Below are positions 1 through 8,952 of a DNA stretch of 64,000 nucleotides, piece by piece (position 1 is the stretch's first letter; every line of letters starts with the position of its first letter). Below the pieces are notes generated by a model. It was given only the letters and a program-made list of their open reading frames with translations. It had not been told where the DNA came from and ran no database searches. Both the position numbers and the translations under genes were made by a program. This DNA is from CAIUGU01 sp963819685 (lineage in GTDB: Bacteria; Pseudomonadota; Gammaproteobacteria; Steroidobacterales; Steroidobacteraceae), in contig CAWFXI010000007.1 in assembly GCA_963819685.1 (NCBI GenBank), positions 124,001 to 188,000 on the forward strand. Direction: 5' to 3'.

Positions 1-1241
1 ATACGGCGGACGATGTTCTCCAGAACGACGATCGCGTCATCGACAACGATGGCGACGGCCAACACTGCACCGAGCAGTGTCAATGTGTTGATCGAGTAAC
101 CGAACCACGACATGACCAGGCACGCGGAAATGATCGAGATGGGAATCGTGACGGCCGGAATCAGCGTGGCCCTGGCGGACCCGAGGAAACCGTAAATCAC
201 CACCAGCACGAGGCCCAGCGTGATGAATATCGTGTGCTCGACTTCAGTCAGTGACTCGGACACGAAGACCGTGTTGTCGATGGGCACGAACATGTCCATC
301 CCCGGCGGCAGGTTGGGCTTGATGCGCGCAATTTCCGCGTTGATGCCTCGGGAAATATCGACCACATTGGCAGTCGACGTCGGCTGAATGCCGATACCTA
401 CCGCGGTCTGTCCGGTGGAGCGGTAGATCGAGCGGAAATCCTCGGCTTCGACCTTGACGTCAGCCACTTCGCCGAGACGCACGAGATAGTCATCGGCGCC
501 GCGACCGATGACGAGATTGCGAAATGACGCCTCGGTCGCCATGTCGGCGTTCGTATTGAGGATGAACTCGCGTTCTGCCGACTCGATGCGCCCGGCCGGC
601 AGCTCGACGTTCTCGGCGCGCAGGGCGGCTTCCACGTCCTGCACCGTCAGCTGGCGTGCTGCCAGAGCCTGACGATTGAGCCAGATGCGCATGGCAAACC
701 GGCGTTCGCCGATCACTGTCGCGGTGGCAACGCCCGGAACGATGGAGAAGCGGTCGACGACATTCCGGTCAGCGTAATCGCTCAGCTCCAGCGACGTCAT
801 GTTGTCGCCAACCAGATTGATGAACATGGTCATGCCGCCGTTCGAGTCCGCCTTGGCGATGCGCGGCGTATCGGCTTCCACCGGCAACTGGTTCGCGACA
901 CGCGAGACGCGATCGCGGACGTCGTTGGCCGCAGACTCGATATCACGGTCCTGACTGAATTCCAGATTGATCTGCGCCCGCTCGTCCTGGCTGGACGATG
1001 TCAGCTTCGAGAGGCCTTCAACTCCGGCAAGCTGGTTCTCGAGCAGCTGCGTGACCTTGGATTCGACGACGACAGCAGACGCTCCACGGTACGTGACAGT
1101 GACGTTGACGACGGGACGGCTGATGTCGGGATATTCACGAATGGCCAGGCGCTGCGCCGCCATGAGGCCGGTGATCAGCAGCAACATGCTGATCACCATC
1201 GCAAAGACGGGACGACGGACCGATGCGTCGGACAGGATCAT
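1..1241 (-). CDS. RND efflux permease, N-terminal part (cut by window edge)
   Basis: Inner-membrane proton-drug antiporter of the AcrB/MexB (HAE1) type, partner of the adaptor encoded just upstream. Reading from 1241 downward gives about 413 residues with no stop; a full protein would be about 1,030, so the C-terminal 60% lies outside the window. The first membrane helix begins MILSDASVRRPVFAMV, followed by the large periplasmic porter loop. Helices 2 to 4 are present near the edge, including the VVDDAIVV segment whose paired Asp residues form the proton relay in TM4. The ATG overlaps the adaptor stop as ATGA (1238-1241), so translation is coupled. Substrate cannot be read from this part. Confidence 0.93.
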   Translation of the reverse strand, partial: MILSDASVRRPVFAMVISMLLLITGLMAAQRLAIREYPDISRPVVNVTVTYRGASAVVVESKVTQLLENQLAGVEGLSKLTSSSQDERAQINLEFSQDRDIESAANDVRDRVSRVANQLPVEADTPRIAKADSNGGMTMFINLVGDNMTSLELSDYADRNVVDRFSIVPGVATATVIGERRFAMRIWLNRQALAARQLTVQDVEAALRAENVELPAGRIESAEREFILNTNADMATEASFRNLVIGRGADDYLVRLGEVADVKVEAEDFRSIYRSTGQTAVGIGIQPTSTANVVDISRGINAEIARIKPNLPPGMDMFVPIDNTVFVSESLTEVEHTIFITLGLVLVVIYGFLGSARATLIPAVTIPISIISACLVMSWFGYSINTLTLLGAVLAVAIVVDDAIVVLENIVRR

Positions 1242-2486
1242 GACGCGACCTCCGAACCTCTCGCCGCGCTCGAAATGCGCACTTTCGTTCCCTCGACCAG
1301 TTTCTGCGTGCCTTCTATGACGACGATATCGCCGCCAGACAGACCCTTGACGACTTCCACTTCCCCGGGACGGCGACGCCCCGTGGTGATTTCTATCTTG
1401 TGGGCAGCGTCATCGCGCACCACGAAGACATACTGACGGTCGGCTTCCGGGACAAGTGCCTGCTCGGGAAGCGTCAATGCCTGGTCTTCCGCCCGCAACA
1501 GCTTCACAGTCATGAACATGCCGGGCTTCAGCCTGCCATCACGATTGTCGAGATTGCCGCGAACGATGACCGACCGGCTGACCGGGTCCACACGGCTGTC
1601 GATGCTCGCCACCTTGCCGTTGAACTGTGCACCTGGATAGGCAGAACTCGTAGCTTGCACTTCGAGGCCATTCGCCAGCATCGAGAGATAGGTCTCCGGA
1701 ACTGAAAAATCGAGCTTGATGATGCTCGTGTCATCGAGCGTCGTAATGACTGTCGCTGGCGTGACGTAGCTGCCGACACTGACGTTGCGCAAACCGACTC
1801 GACCGTTGAATGGTGCCCGCACGATGGTGTCGTTGGCGCGCCCCTGCGCCGACGCTACCCGGGCCTCGTTTTGCCGCATCGTCGCTTCGATCTGCTCGAG
1901 CTGCGATTGCGACAGTGCCTTGGTCGCGTACAGTTCACGGCTGCGGTTGAACTGACTGCGGCTGTCCCCCAACGCTGCTTCCGCGACGGCAAGATCAGCC
2001 TGCGCTTCGATGCTGTCCAGTTCCACCAGCACTTCGCCCTTGCGGACCTGCTGGCCCTCGGTGAAGCGGATGGACACGATACGGTTTGACGTCTTGGAGG
2101 TGATGTTGACGGATTCGTTGGCGCGGGCAGTACCGAGTGCCTCGACAGCATCTGCGAACGAGCTCTCCTGCAACTTCATGGTGACCACGGCTACCGGCTG
2201 CCCCGCTCCCGGCCGGCCTGCGCCATTGAATCCAGCTCCGGCACCCGGCGCACCAGCGGCACCACCGGCAGGCCTTTGGGGCGCGCCTGAAGGCGCCGCC
2301 GCCTTGCGGAGGGCCTCCCGGCGATTGCTGACCACCACCTGCCCCGCCTGCCGCAAATCCGCCCGGGGGGCCACCCGCGCCCGGACCGGTGGCGCTCTTG
2401 TCAGCCGTTACATACCAGGCCAGCCCGAGCAAGGCAGCGATGGCAACGACTCCAATAGCGATGGTTGGGCGTGAACTGGAAAACAT
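1238..2486 (-). CDS. RND efflux periplasmic adaptor (membrane fusion protein), with apparent one-base frameshift in the N-terminal linker
   Basis: HlyD/AcrA-type adaptor that bridges the RND pump and an outer-membrane channel. The main frame carries the lipoyl/biotinyl-like half-motif (VRKGEVLVELDS), a helical hairpin (about 60 residues), the second half-motif (IVRAPFNGRVG) and the beta-barrel/proximal domains. The N-terminal signal anchor (MFSSSRPTIAIGVVAIAALL) starts at ATG 2486, preceded by AGGA about six bases away, but lies in another frame. The two frames join in a Gly/Pro-rich linker if one base is removed near 2293-2303, giving ...PPQGGGPSGAPQRP.... A start at an internal codon near 2374 would leave the protein without any export signal, so I prefer 2486. 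No outer-membrane channel gene is nearby. Confidence 0.85.
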
Positions 2487-2740
2487 GAAAATCCTGCTGT
2501 GTGTGCCCGCTGGGAGCAACCTGAAGTCGATTGAAGAGCCCGCAAGTTTAACCGGGTTGCCGGGCCTCGAACACCGCCAGGGCGGCTATGAGGCCCGCAA
2601 ACTGCAAAGAAGGGGGCTCGATCAATCAGCAGAATAGCGATAAGCCCTTAAGGGGGTTGTAAAGAATCGCCAAGATTCGCAAAGACTGGACAGCCGCATG
2701 CGACCGGCTGCCCAATCTCTCGCTGGCAAGGGATTGAATA

Positions 2741-3682
2741 TCAGGGCTCTGGGTCAGAACCGTCGGCTATGCCCTCGAATAGTGCCGTCGAGAGGTACCG
2801 CTCGCCCGTATCCGGGATCATTGCCAGAATGACCGAGCCAGCGGGCGCCTTGTGAGCAACCTTAAGGGCAGCGGCGACGGTCCCGCCTGCCGAGATACCA
2901 CAGAATATCCCTTCGCGTCGCGCCAGCTCTCGTGCAGTTCCCAGTGCTTCCTCATCCGTAACGGGCAGTATTTCGTCTGCAATGCTCCGATCCAGCACCG
3001 CCGGCACGAAATCTGGCGTCCAGCCCTGGATCTTGTGGGGCTTGAACTCTCCCCCGGACAGCAACGAGGCGTTCGCGGGTTCAGTTACGACGATCCTGAT
3101 TTGAGGGCGCGCCTTCTTGATCATCTCGCCCGCGCCGGTGAGGGTCCCTCCGGTACCCCAACCCGTGACCCAGAAATCGAGCCGTCGTCCGGCAAAGTCG
3201 CTCAGGATCTCAGGACCCGTGGTATTCCGGTGGTATTCCGGATTCGCGGGATTGTCGAACTGCCGTGCGAGAAACCAGCCATGCTTCCGTGCCAGTTCCT
3301 CCGCCTTGCGGACCATGCCGCTGCCACGCTCGGCCGCAGGCGTGAGTATCACCTTCGCACCCAGCGCCCGCATGATCTTGCGACGCTCCACTGAAAAAGT
3401 TTCAACCATGACTGCGACGAACGGATATCCCTTCGCTGCACAGACCATCGCGAGAGCAATGCCGGTGTTGCCGGAAGTGGCTTCAATCACCGTCTGCCCT
3501 GGCTTGAGCGTCCCCCTCCGCTCACCATCTTCGATGATGGCGATCGCCAGCCGGTCCTTGACCGAACTCAGTGGATTGAAGAACTCGCACTTTGCGTACA
3601 GCGTGACGTGTGGTGGTGCGAGATGGTTGATCCGGACTACAGGCGTCCGGCCTATGGTGCCGAGAATGCTGTCGTAGATCAT
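2741..3682 (-). CDS. cysK: Cysteine synthase (O-acetylserine sulfhydrylase), PLP-dependent
   Basis: 313 residues, the usual length of CysK/CysM. It makes L-cysteine from O-acetylserine and sulfide in the cytoplasm. The PLP lysine is K42 in SSVKDR; TSGNTG (69-74) binds the substrate carboxylate; GTGGT (176-180) holds the PLP phosphate; the GISAGG loop is near the C-terminus. The substrate-loop equivalent of MPETMSLERRK reads MVETFSVERRK, a small departure from typical CysK. Symbol cysK versus cysM is not settled by sequence alone. It stands alone between the efflux operon and phaC, on the same strand as phaC with 44 bases between them, so read-through from the PHA genes is possible. Confidence 0.93.
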   Translation of the reverse strand: MIYDSILGTIGRTPVVRINHLAPPHVTLYAKCEFFNPLSSVKDRLAIAIIEDGERRGTLKPGQTVIEATSGNTGIALAMVCAAKGYPFVAVMVETFSVERRKIMRALGAKVILTPAAERGSGMVRKAEELARKHGWFLARQFDNPANPEYHRNTTGPEILSDFAGRRLDFWVTGWGTGGTLTGAGEMIKKARPQIRIVVTEPANASLLSGGEFKPHKIQGWTPDFVPAVLDRSIADEILPVTDEEALGTARELARREGIFCGISAGGTVAAALKVAHKAPAGSVILAMIPDTGERYLSTALFEGIADGSDPEP

Positions 3683-3726
3683 GAATGGTTACTCCAGGTG
3701 TGCCTGACTTTATCTATCCTGAAATT

Positions 3727-4809
3727 TCAGGAACGCGCTTTCAGCCAGTCAGCGATGGCGGCCGGCAGATCCTTCTGCGCACGGCTGCTGACGTAGATGC
3801 CGATGTGCCCGCCGTCGAATGCATAGACGCTGTAATCGGGTGTCCCCACCAGATCCTTGAGAACCGTCGAGGCTGCAGGTGGCACCAGATGATCCTGTGT
3901 TGCGTACACATTGAACACGGGCATGGTGATCTGCTGCAGATCAACCGGACGGCCGTTGATGACCAGCGTGCCGGCGCGTAACCGGTTCTCCCGGTAGAAC
4001 CAGGTAACGAACTGCCGAAACGCCTCGCCGGCCTGATCGGGACTATCGAAAATCCATTTCTCCATGCGCAGGAAATTCCGCAGCTGCACCGGATCGCCTG
4101 CCAGCTCCGCAAGTGCCGCGTACTTCTGGCTCATCAGCCTGAACGGCATCAGTGACAGGAATGTGAAATTGAGCATGTCACCGGAAACGTTGCCTGCAGT
4201 CCTGACGAGTGCGTCGACATCGATGTCCTGAACCCATTTCGACAGCAGGTTGTCCGCAGTGTGGAAATCCACCGGCGTCACCATCGTCACGAGAGTGCTG
4301 ATGCGCTGCGGATGCAAAGCCGCGTAGCACAGGCTGAACGTTCCGCCCTGACATACGCCAAGCAGGTTCACACGCTCGATGTCATGAGTGGCCGCAACGT
4401 GCGCGACGCAGTGATCGAGATAGCGATTGATGTAATCATCAATCTCGAGATAGCGGTCTGCACCATCCGGGGACCCCCAATCGATCAGGTAGACGTCGAT
4501 GCCCCGGCGAAGCAGTCCGCGAATGAGGGAGCGATCTTCCTGCAGATCCAGCATGTAGGGGCGATTGACCAACGCATAGCAGATCAGAAGCGGAATGCGC
4601 GGGATGGAATTGTCGCGGGCACCGACAGCCTCCAGAGGTCGATACCGGTACAGGACAAGTTTATCCTCGCTATAGACTGCATCCTTGGGACTTGGGCCAA
4701 TATCTACATCGCCGAGCCCCTGGAGAGCGCCTAACGCACTGATCCCGGCTTGCGCGAACTCAAGGGGATTGGCGGCCATGCGCTCGCTTTCGGTTGGCTT
4801 GGCTGACAT
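3727..4809 (-). CDS. phaC: Class III poly(R)-hydroxyalkanoic acid synthase, PhaC subunit
   Basis: 360 residues, the short class III length (class I/II enzymes are about 560-600). Polymerises hydroxyacyl-CoA into storage polyester on the granule surface together with PhaE. The lipase-like box is GVCQGG with the catalytic Cys; the catalytic Asp and His are expected in the YATQDHLVPP and GGHIGIY segments, both present. It lies 4 bases downstream of phaE, as expected for the two-subunit enzyme. No phaA/phaB genes are present in this window, so precursor supply is encoded elsewhere. Confidence 0.95.
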   Translation of the reverse strand: MSAKPTESERMAANPLEFAQAGISALGALQGLGDVDIGPSPKDAVYSEDKLVLYRYRPLEAVGARDNSIPRIPLLICYALVNRPYMLDLQEDRSLIRGLLRRGIDVYLIDWGSPDGADRYLEIDDYINRYLDHCVAHVAATHDIERVNLLGVCQGGTFSLCYAALHPQRISTLVTMVTPVDFHTADNLLSKWVQDIDVDALVRTAGNVSGDMLNFTFLSLMPFRLMSQKYAALAELAGDPVQLRNFLRMEKWIFDSPDQAGEAFRQFVTWFYRENRLRAGTLVINGRPVDLQQITMPVFNVYATQDHLVPPAASTVLKDLVGTPDYSVYAFDGGHIGIYVSSRAQKDLPAAIADWLKARS

Positions 4810-4813
4810 GTCT

Positions 4814-5572
4814 TCAGGACTTCTTTGCAGGCTTGCGCTTAGCCGGTGCTCGCGATTTCCTGGGCGCTGCCGGTGATGGTGCTGCTTCTGAACGCGACTC
4901 GATCTGTCGTTTCAGGTCGGCAACCCGACGGTGCAAGGTATTCAGTTCGGAACGCGTCGGGAGGTCGACCTGCTTCAGCCAGCGCTCCAGTTGCTGTTGC
5001 TGATGGGACTGCACCCTGATGGCAGCGTTGCAGAGGTCGGCCTGCAGGCGAACATAGGCATCCCCTTGCGCAACGCGGGCATAAGTCGTTTCGCCGCATT
5101 CGATCCACAGATCGTAAAGTGCTTTGAAACTGTCAACTGGCGTGCCTGCATTGGCTTGCTCAGCGGCCCGGCGCGCCAGCAGGTCGAGGGTATCCGCGTG
5201 CACTTTCGCGAGCATTGAGGCCATATCAATCGCAAGTCGCTGGTAGTCGGCCACGGCGGCTGCCAGCCCCTTCATGGTCGCTTGCTGTTCGCGTAAGGGG
5301 CCAACGTCGGGGAGACTCCAGCCGGACTGTGCACGCGCCGACGACGAGGCGCCCAAAACCCCCCATAAGGCCGCCATCTGCCCCCCGGCTCCATTCCATC
5401 CCGAGGCGGCCTGTGCAGCCGCGGCCGCTTGCTGGAACCAGTCCGCAAATGAACTCGGCGCTCCGGGTTCAGTTTTTATGTGTTGGTCCTCCAGCCACCG
5501 CTGAACGGTGGCCTTCTGCCCCTCGATCCAGGCATTGATCCAGTCGTCGGGCACCTGGCCAAGAGTGGCCAT
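4814..5572 (-). CDS. phaE: Class III PHA synthase, PhaE subunit
   Basis: 252 residues from ATG 5572, chosen because AGGGGA lies 7 bases upstream; the open frame extends 22 codons further up without a better signal. The N-terminal DWINAWIEGQ-like segment, an internal conserved Trp/Phe-rich region and a C-terminal heptad-like stretch ahead of a Lys/Ala/Pro-rich tail (KSRAPAKRKPAKKS) fit PhaE, the activating partner of class III PhaC. PhaE sequences diverge widely, so the call rests also on its position directly upstream of phaC. The basic tail resembles tails that touch DNA or granule surfaces; that is inference. Confidence 0.88.
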   Translation of the reverse strand: MATLGQVPDDWINAWIEGQKATVQRWLEDQHIKTEPGAPSSFADWFQQAAAAAQAASGWNGAGGQMAALWGVLGASSSARAQSGWSLPDVGPLREQQATMKGLAAAVADYQRLAIDMASMLAKVHADTLDLLARRAAEQANAGTPVDSFKALYDLWIECGETTYARVAQGDAYVRLQADLCNAAIRVQSHQQQQLERWLKQVDLPTRSELNTLHRRVADLKRQIESRSEAAPSPAAPRKSRAPAKRKPAKKS

Positions 5573-5878
5573 CAGATCGTCCCCTGAAGCTTTCGCAGCG
5601 CAAAATTTTGCGCAACTTGAGGCGAGCGCCTGAAGCAAAGGAAAACCAGTACGACTAGCTCAGTCACAGGATAAATGTATTTAACAGATTGATTTATATG
5701 AAGTAAGAAGCAGATAAATCGCTGGAAGATGAAGTGAGGAAAAGAACCGCCTCGTGCACTGCAAAAATTTATTGCACTGCGAGATAACTTTACGGTACAG
5801 TCTCCCCGTCGACGGTAATTCTTCCTTCTGGGCCCGGATTACCGCAACTGTTTCGCCACACCTAGAGAGGAATTCAGG
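5573..5878. promoter_or_regulatory. Divergent phaE / phasin control region with TGCACTGC direct repeats
   Basis: 306 bases without a gene, AT-rich in the middle. TGCACTGC occurs twice, at 5755-5762 and 5773-5780, 18 bases apart start to start. The second copy overlaps a possible -35 TTGCAC (5772-5777), followed 18 bases later by TACAGT (5796-5801) as a possible -10 for the phasin gene. PhaR proteins are known to bind TGC/GCA-rich sites in phasin promoters, so these repeats are good operator candidates; the promoter assignment is inference. Confidence 0.5.
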
Positions 5879-6217
5879 ATGACCACTCCATTTGCCGTTA
5901 CTGATTATGTCGATTTTTCGAAGCGTATGTTCACTCCCGCGATCCGTTTCAACGAGATTGCCACCAAGACGCTCGAACAGTTTGCCCGTTACCAGTACGA
6001 ACTCGCTGGTGACTACCTGAATTTCGGTATCCAGCAGCTTCAGAGCGTTGCGCAGACGAAGGACGTCGGCGAACTGGTGTCGAAGCAGAGCGAACTTGCG
6101 TCGACTCTCGTCGAAAAGCTCACCAAGCGGTCACAGGACTTCTCGAAGATCGCTGCCGATGCGCAAGCGGGCTTCACGAAGTGGGTTGATGAAACGGCTG
6201 CCTTGAAGGTCGCGTAA
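5879..6217 (+). CDS. Phasin family protein (PHA granule coat)
   Basis: 112 residues, all-helical and amphipathic, matching the phasin_2 type. Starts MTTPFAVTDYVDFSK, with repeated hydrophobic/aromatic residues on one face (FARYQYELAGDYLNF). Phasins coat polyhydroxyalkanoate granules and limit their size. AGAGAGG lies ten bases before the ATG. It is divergent from phaEC and followed by a strong terminator, so it is probably a single-gene, highly expressed transcript. The upstream TGCACTGC repeats suggest PhaR repression. Confidence 0.92.
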   Translation: MTTPFAVTDYVDFSKRMFTPAIRFNEIATKTLEQFARYQYELAGDYLNFGIQQLQSVAQTKDVGELVSKQSELASTLVEKLTKRSQDFSKIAADAQAGFTKWVDETAALKVA

Positions 6218-6277
6218 GGCACCCAATAGAGGCCCGTCTCGAAGTTTTATTGCTGTCCTCTGTTTGAATCCCCCTCT

Positions 6278-6314
6278 AAAGGACGGCGGCCTCACGGTCG
6301 TCGTCCTTTTTTTT
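6278..6314 (+). terminator. Rho-independent terminator after phasin
   Basis: Arms beginning AAAGGACG and ending CGTCCTTT enclose a G+C-rich loop, followed by a run of eight T residues. It sits 60 bases after the phasin stop and ahead of the phaR promoter. Confidence 0.8.
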
Positions 6315-6335
6315 AACCTGCCGGGTACGGCACTT

Positions 6336-6364
6336 TTGCGATGCGGCAGAGTCTCTCCTATCCT
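6336..6364 (+). promoter_or_regulatory. Candidate sigma-70 promoter of phaR
   Basis: TTGCGA (6336-6341), a 17-base spacer and TATCCT (6359-6364) lie about 65 bases before phaR. The spacer contains TGCGGCAG, a possible PhaR half-site for autoregulation. Pattern match only. Confidence 0.35.
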
Positions 6365-6428
6365 AGGGGCACCCCTTGAGGAATTGAGGGTCACCCGTAG
6401 TCACAAGATTGCTTGAACAGAGTACCCA

Positions 6429-6926
6429 ATGACCGAAGAACGCCTGATCAAGAAATACGCGAACCGCCGCCTCTACGACGCATCGCAGAGCCGTCACATC
6501 ACCCTCGACGATATCCGCACGCTGATCATGAGTGGCGAGAAGATCAAGGTGGTCGATGACAAGACTGGTGAGGACATTACCCGTCATATTCTGCTGCAGG
6601 TCATCGCGGACCAGGAACAGTTTGGCCGTCCCATCCTGTCGACGCAGGTTCTCGAATCCCTCATCCGTTATTACGGCAACGCGATGCAGGGATTCCTGAG
6701 CAGCTACCTCGAGAAGAGCATCGAAGCGTTCATGCACCAGCAGGATGTGATGCAATCGCAGATGAGCAAGCTCATGACTGCGGCGCCACTCAATACGATG
6801 GCGGAACTGACGCGTCAGAACCTCGAGGCCTGGAACAAGCTGCAGGGAAGCATGTTCTCCGCATTCAAGCCGCCAAGGGACGACAAGGACACCGCCGCAG
6901 AGACTACGGACGAGCGTCGCAGTTAA
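6429..6926 (+). CDS. phaR: Polyhydroxyalkanoate synthesis repressor PhaR
   Basis: 165 residues. The N-terminal 60 residues (RLIKKYANRRLYDASQSRHI) are the conserved PHB/PHA accumulation-regulator DNA-binding domain, followed by the helical PHB_acc region (RHILLQVIADQEQ) and a polar C-terminal tail. PhaR senses PHA granules: free protein represses phasin genes, and binding to nascent polymer releases it. Position next to phasin and phaEC fits this feedback loop. The terminator upstream and a promoter candidate at 6336 make it an independent transcript. Confidence 0.94.
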   Translation: MTEERLIKKYANRRLYDASQSRHITLDDIRTLIMSGEKIKVVDDKTGEDITRHILLQVIADQEQFGRPILSTQVLESLIRYYGNAMQGFLSSYLEKSIEAFMHQQDVMQSQMSKLMTAAPLNTMAELTRQNLEAWNKLQGSMFSAFKPPRDDKDTAAETTDERRS

Positions 6927-6993
6927 GAGAGCAACGTAAGGGCAATTCGCGGGCAGCAGGCGCATTTGAGAGGTCTGCTAGACTCCGGGTTCA

Positions 6994-8460
6994 ATGTCCC
7001 TGAAGATCTGTTTCGTCGCGTCCGAAATCGCGCCGTTTGCGAAAACAGGCGGCCTAGCTGACGTCTCGAGCGCCCTCGGCCGCTACCTTCACCTGCATGG
7101 CCACGATGTACGGCTGTTCATGCCGTACTATTCCAGCATCGATCTCCGCAACCAGTCCCTGCAACCGGTGCCGGAAGCACAGCACGTCGCTGTCCAGCTA
7201 GGGCGTAGCCAGGCCGAATTCTCACTGTTCATCACGAACCAGCCGGGAACTGCGGCACCCGTGTACCTCGTACACTGTCCGGAGTTCTATGCCCGCGATT
7301 CGCTCTATTCGAGCGGACCGGACGAGCACCTGCGATTCCTCATGCTGCAGCTCGCAACGCTCGAGAGTTGCCAGCGGCTGCGATTCCAGCCGCACATCAT
7401 GCATTGCAATGACTGGCACGCAGCGCTCATACCGCTGCTGCTGCGTACACGTTATGCCTGGGACGCTCTGTTTGCTCCCACGCGTACGCTGCTGACGATT
7501 CACAACATCGGCTATCAGGGTGTTTTTCCTGCAGCCACTGCCGCCGATATGGGACTCGGCGCAAGTTCTGCGATGCTGCATCAGGGTGAATGGGCTCGAG
7601 GTAACGTCAACTGGATGCGGCAGGGCATTGTCCTCGCCGATGCAGTGTCCACCGTCAGCCCGACTTACGCGCAGGAAATCTGTACGCCTGAAGGCGGCTA
7701 CGGGCTGGATGATTCGCTGCGTGCGCGACCGCCACCGGCCGTCAGGGGCATCCTCAACGGCGTCGACTACGATGTGTGGAACCCCGAAACGGACGCGCTG
7801 CTGCCGCATCGGTACACCACCAGGGATCTGCAGGGAAAACGCCTGCTGAAGCACGAACTGCAGCAGCGCACCGGCCTGAAGCCGGACGCACATGTTCCTC
7901 TGGCCGGCATCGTTTCGCGCCTGACGGTGCAGAAGGGATTCGACCTGCTGTTCGAGACGCTCCCCGATCTGCTCGACTCCAGACCGTTGCAGCTGGCGAT
8001 CCTCGGGACGGGAGAGCCGCGCTACGTGAGCTTTTTTGCTCGACTGGCGGAGCGTTATCCCGGAAGAGTCGCTTTTCAGGCGGGATACGACGAGGTGATG
8101 GCGCATTTGATCGAAGCGGGCAGCGATATGTTCCTGATGCCTTCCCTCTACGAGCCCTGTGGCCTGAACCAGATGTACAGCCTGAAATACGGCACGGTGC
8201 CCATCGTACGCCGCACGGGAGGACTCGCAGACTCCGTACAGATGTGGGATCCCGCAAGCGGTACAGGTACGGGTGTGGTATTCAACGATTTCGATGCACC
8301 CGCCATGCGCTGGGCGCTCGGCACGGCCCTCGATCTTTTCGCCGAGCAGCGTACCTGGGTACGCATCATGCGCAATGGCATGTCGCAGGACTTTTCCTGG
8401 GAAACGCAGGGCAAGGAATACGAGCGGTTGTACGAGGAACTACTATCGCGGCGTATTTAG
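6994..8460 (+). CDS. glgA: Glycogen synthase (ADP-glucose), GT5
   Basis: 488 residues, normal length. Transfers glucose from ADP-glucose to the non-reducing end of glycogen. The N-terminal KTGGL motif (17-21) contacts ADP-glucose; the second Rossmann domain starts at GIVSRLTVQKGFDL; the EPCGLNQMYSLKYG segment holds the C-terminal catalytic Glu and the second GGL-type loop (RRTGGLADSV) follows. Its 3' end overlaps the convergent lipoprotein gene by 18 bases. glgC lies just beyond on the other strand, so the ADP-glucose route is complete here apart from branching enzyme, which is not in the window. Confidence 0.96.
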   Translation: MSLKICFVASEIAPFAKTGGLADVSSALGRYLHLHGHDVRLFMPYYSSIDLRNQSLQPVPEAQHVAVQLGRSQAEFSLFITNQPGTAAPVYLVHCPEFYARDSLYSSGPDEHLRFLMLQLATLESCQRLRFQPHIMHCNDWHAALIPLLLRTRYAWDALFAPTRTLLTIHNIGYQGVFPAATAADMGLGASSAMLHQGEWARGNVNWMRQGIVLADAVSTVSPTYAQEICTPEGGYGLDDSLRARPPPAVRGILNGVDYDVWNPETDALLPHRYTTRDLQGKRLLKHELQQRTGLKPDAHVPLAGIVSRLTVQKGFDLLFETLPDLLDSRPLQLAILGTGEPRYVSFFARLAERYPGRVAFQAGYDEVMAHLIEAGSDMFLMPSLYEPCGLNQMYSLKYGTVPIVRRTGGLADSVQMWDPASGTGTGVVFNDFDAPAMRWALGTALDLFAEQRTWVRIMRNGMSQDFSWETQGKEYERLYEELLSRRI

Positions 8461-8943
8461 GTCAACAGTCCCGGTATCGCTGAACGGTATGCTGGGCACG
8501 AAGGGAATATCCACGACCACCTTTCCGGTAATGGTGTAGTTGATCTTGTTGCCATCGCGGCCGTTCATGCGCGAGAGCAGCCTGCCGATGCTGCTGACGA
8601 AGTTGGTGCGTACCGTCATATCGAATTCCCGCTCGCCCAGCGCCGGTACGACGAAAGGTTCATTGGCTACGCCTTCGGCAAAGCTGTCGCCCTCGAGAAA
8701 TATCTCATAGTCGATGCCTTTCACTGGAATATCGCGGTCATTGGGGTTTTGCACGTGCAACCGCACGCGGAACTGCTGACTGAAGACGTCGGCCGACATC
8801 ATGCCGACGCTGACCAGTGTCAGGCGCGGTGCTTCGAGCTTCGGGCCCATCGATGCGCAACCGGCAAGCGACAGCAGCAAAACGACGAGGGCTGCCTTGA
8901 AGGGCTGACGGAACCCCGGGAACGCAACGAAGGTCGCAGACAT
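8443..8943 (-). CDS. LEA type 2 (WHy domain) lipoprotein
   Basis: 166 residues. A hydrophobic signal segment ends in a lipobox (LLLSLAGC), so the mature protein would be lipid-anchored at Cys-30. The rest is a LEA14/WHy-type beta-sandwich (RVRLHVQNPNDRDIPVKG, with the conserved Asn-Pro-Asn), a family tied to desiccation or stress tolerance in plants and found as lipoproteins in many proteobacteria. It is 9 bases from the end of glgC and on the same strand, and overlaps the 3' end of glgA head-on. A link between glycogen storage and stress survival is inference. Confidence 0.85.
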   Translation of the reverse strand: MSATFVAFPGFRQPFKAALVVLLLSLAGCASMGPKLEAPRLTLVSVGMMSADVFSQQFRVRLHVQNPNDRDIPVKGIDYEIFLEGDSFAEGVANEPFVVPALGEREFDMTVRTNFVSSIGRLLSRMNGRDGNKINYTITGKVVVDIPFVPSIPFSDTGTVDLNTPR

Positions 8944-8952
8944 TTCATTTCC

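Noticed and set aside
2010..2474. 154-residue + strand frame opposite the efflux adaptor
   Set aside because: Pro/Ala-rich shadow of the adaptor linker.
2640..2740. CCCTTAAGGG palindrome as a terminator
   Set aside because: Stem too short and no T run; nothing else supports it.
7222..8106. 294-residue minus strand frame inside glgA
   Set aside because: Opposite an intact glycogen synthase; low-complexity Arg/Gln-rich sequence.
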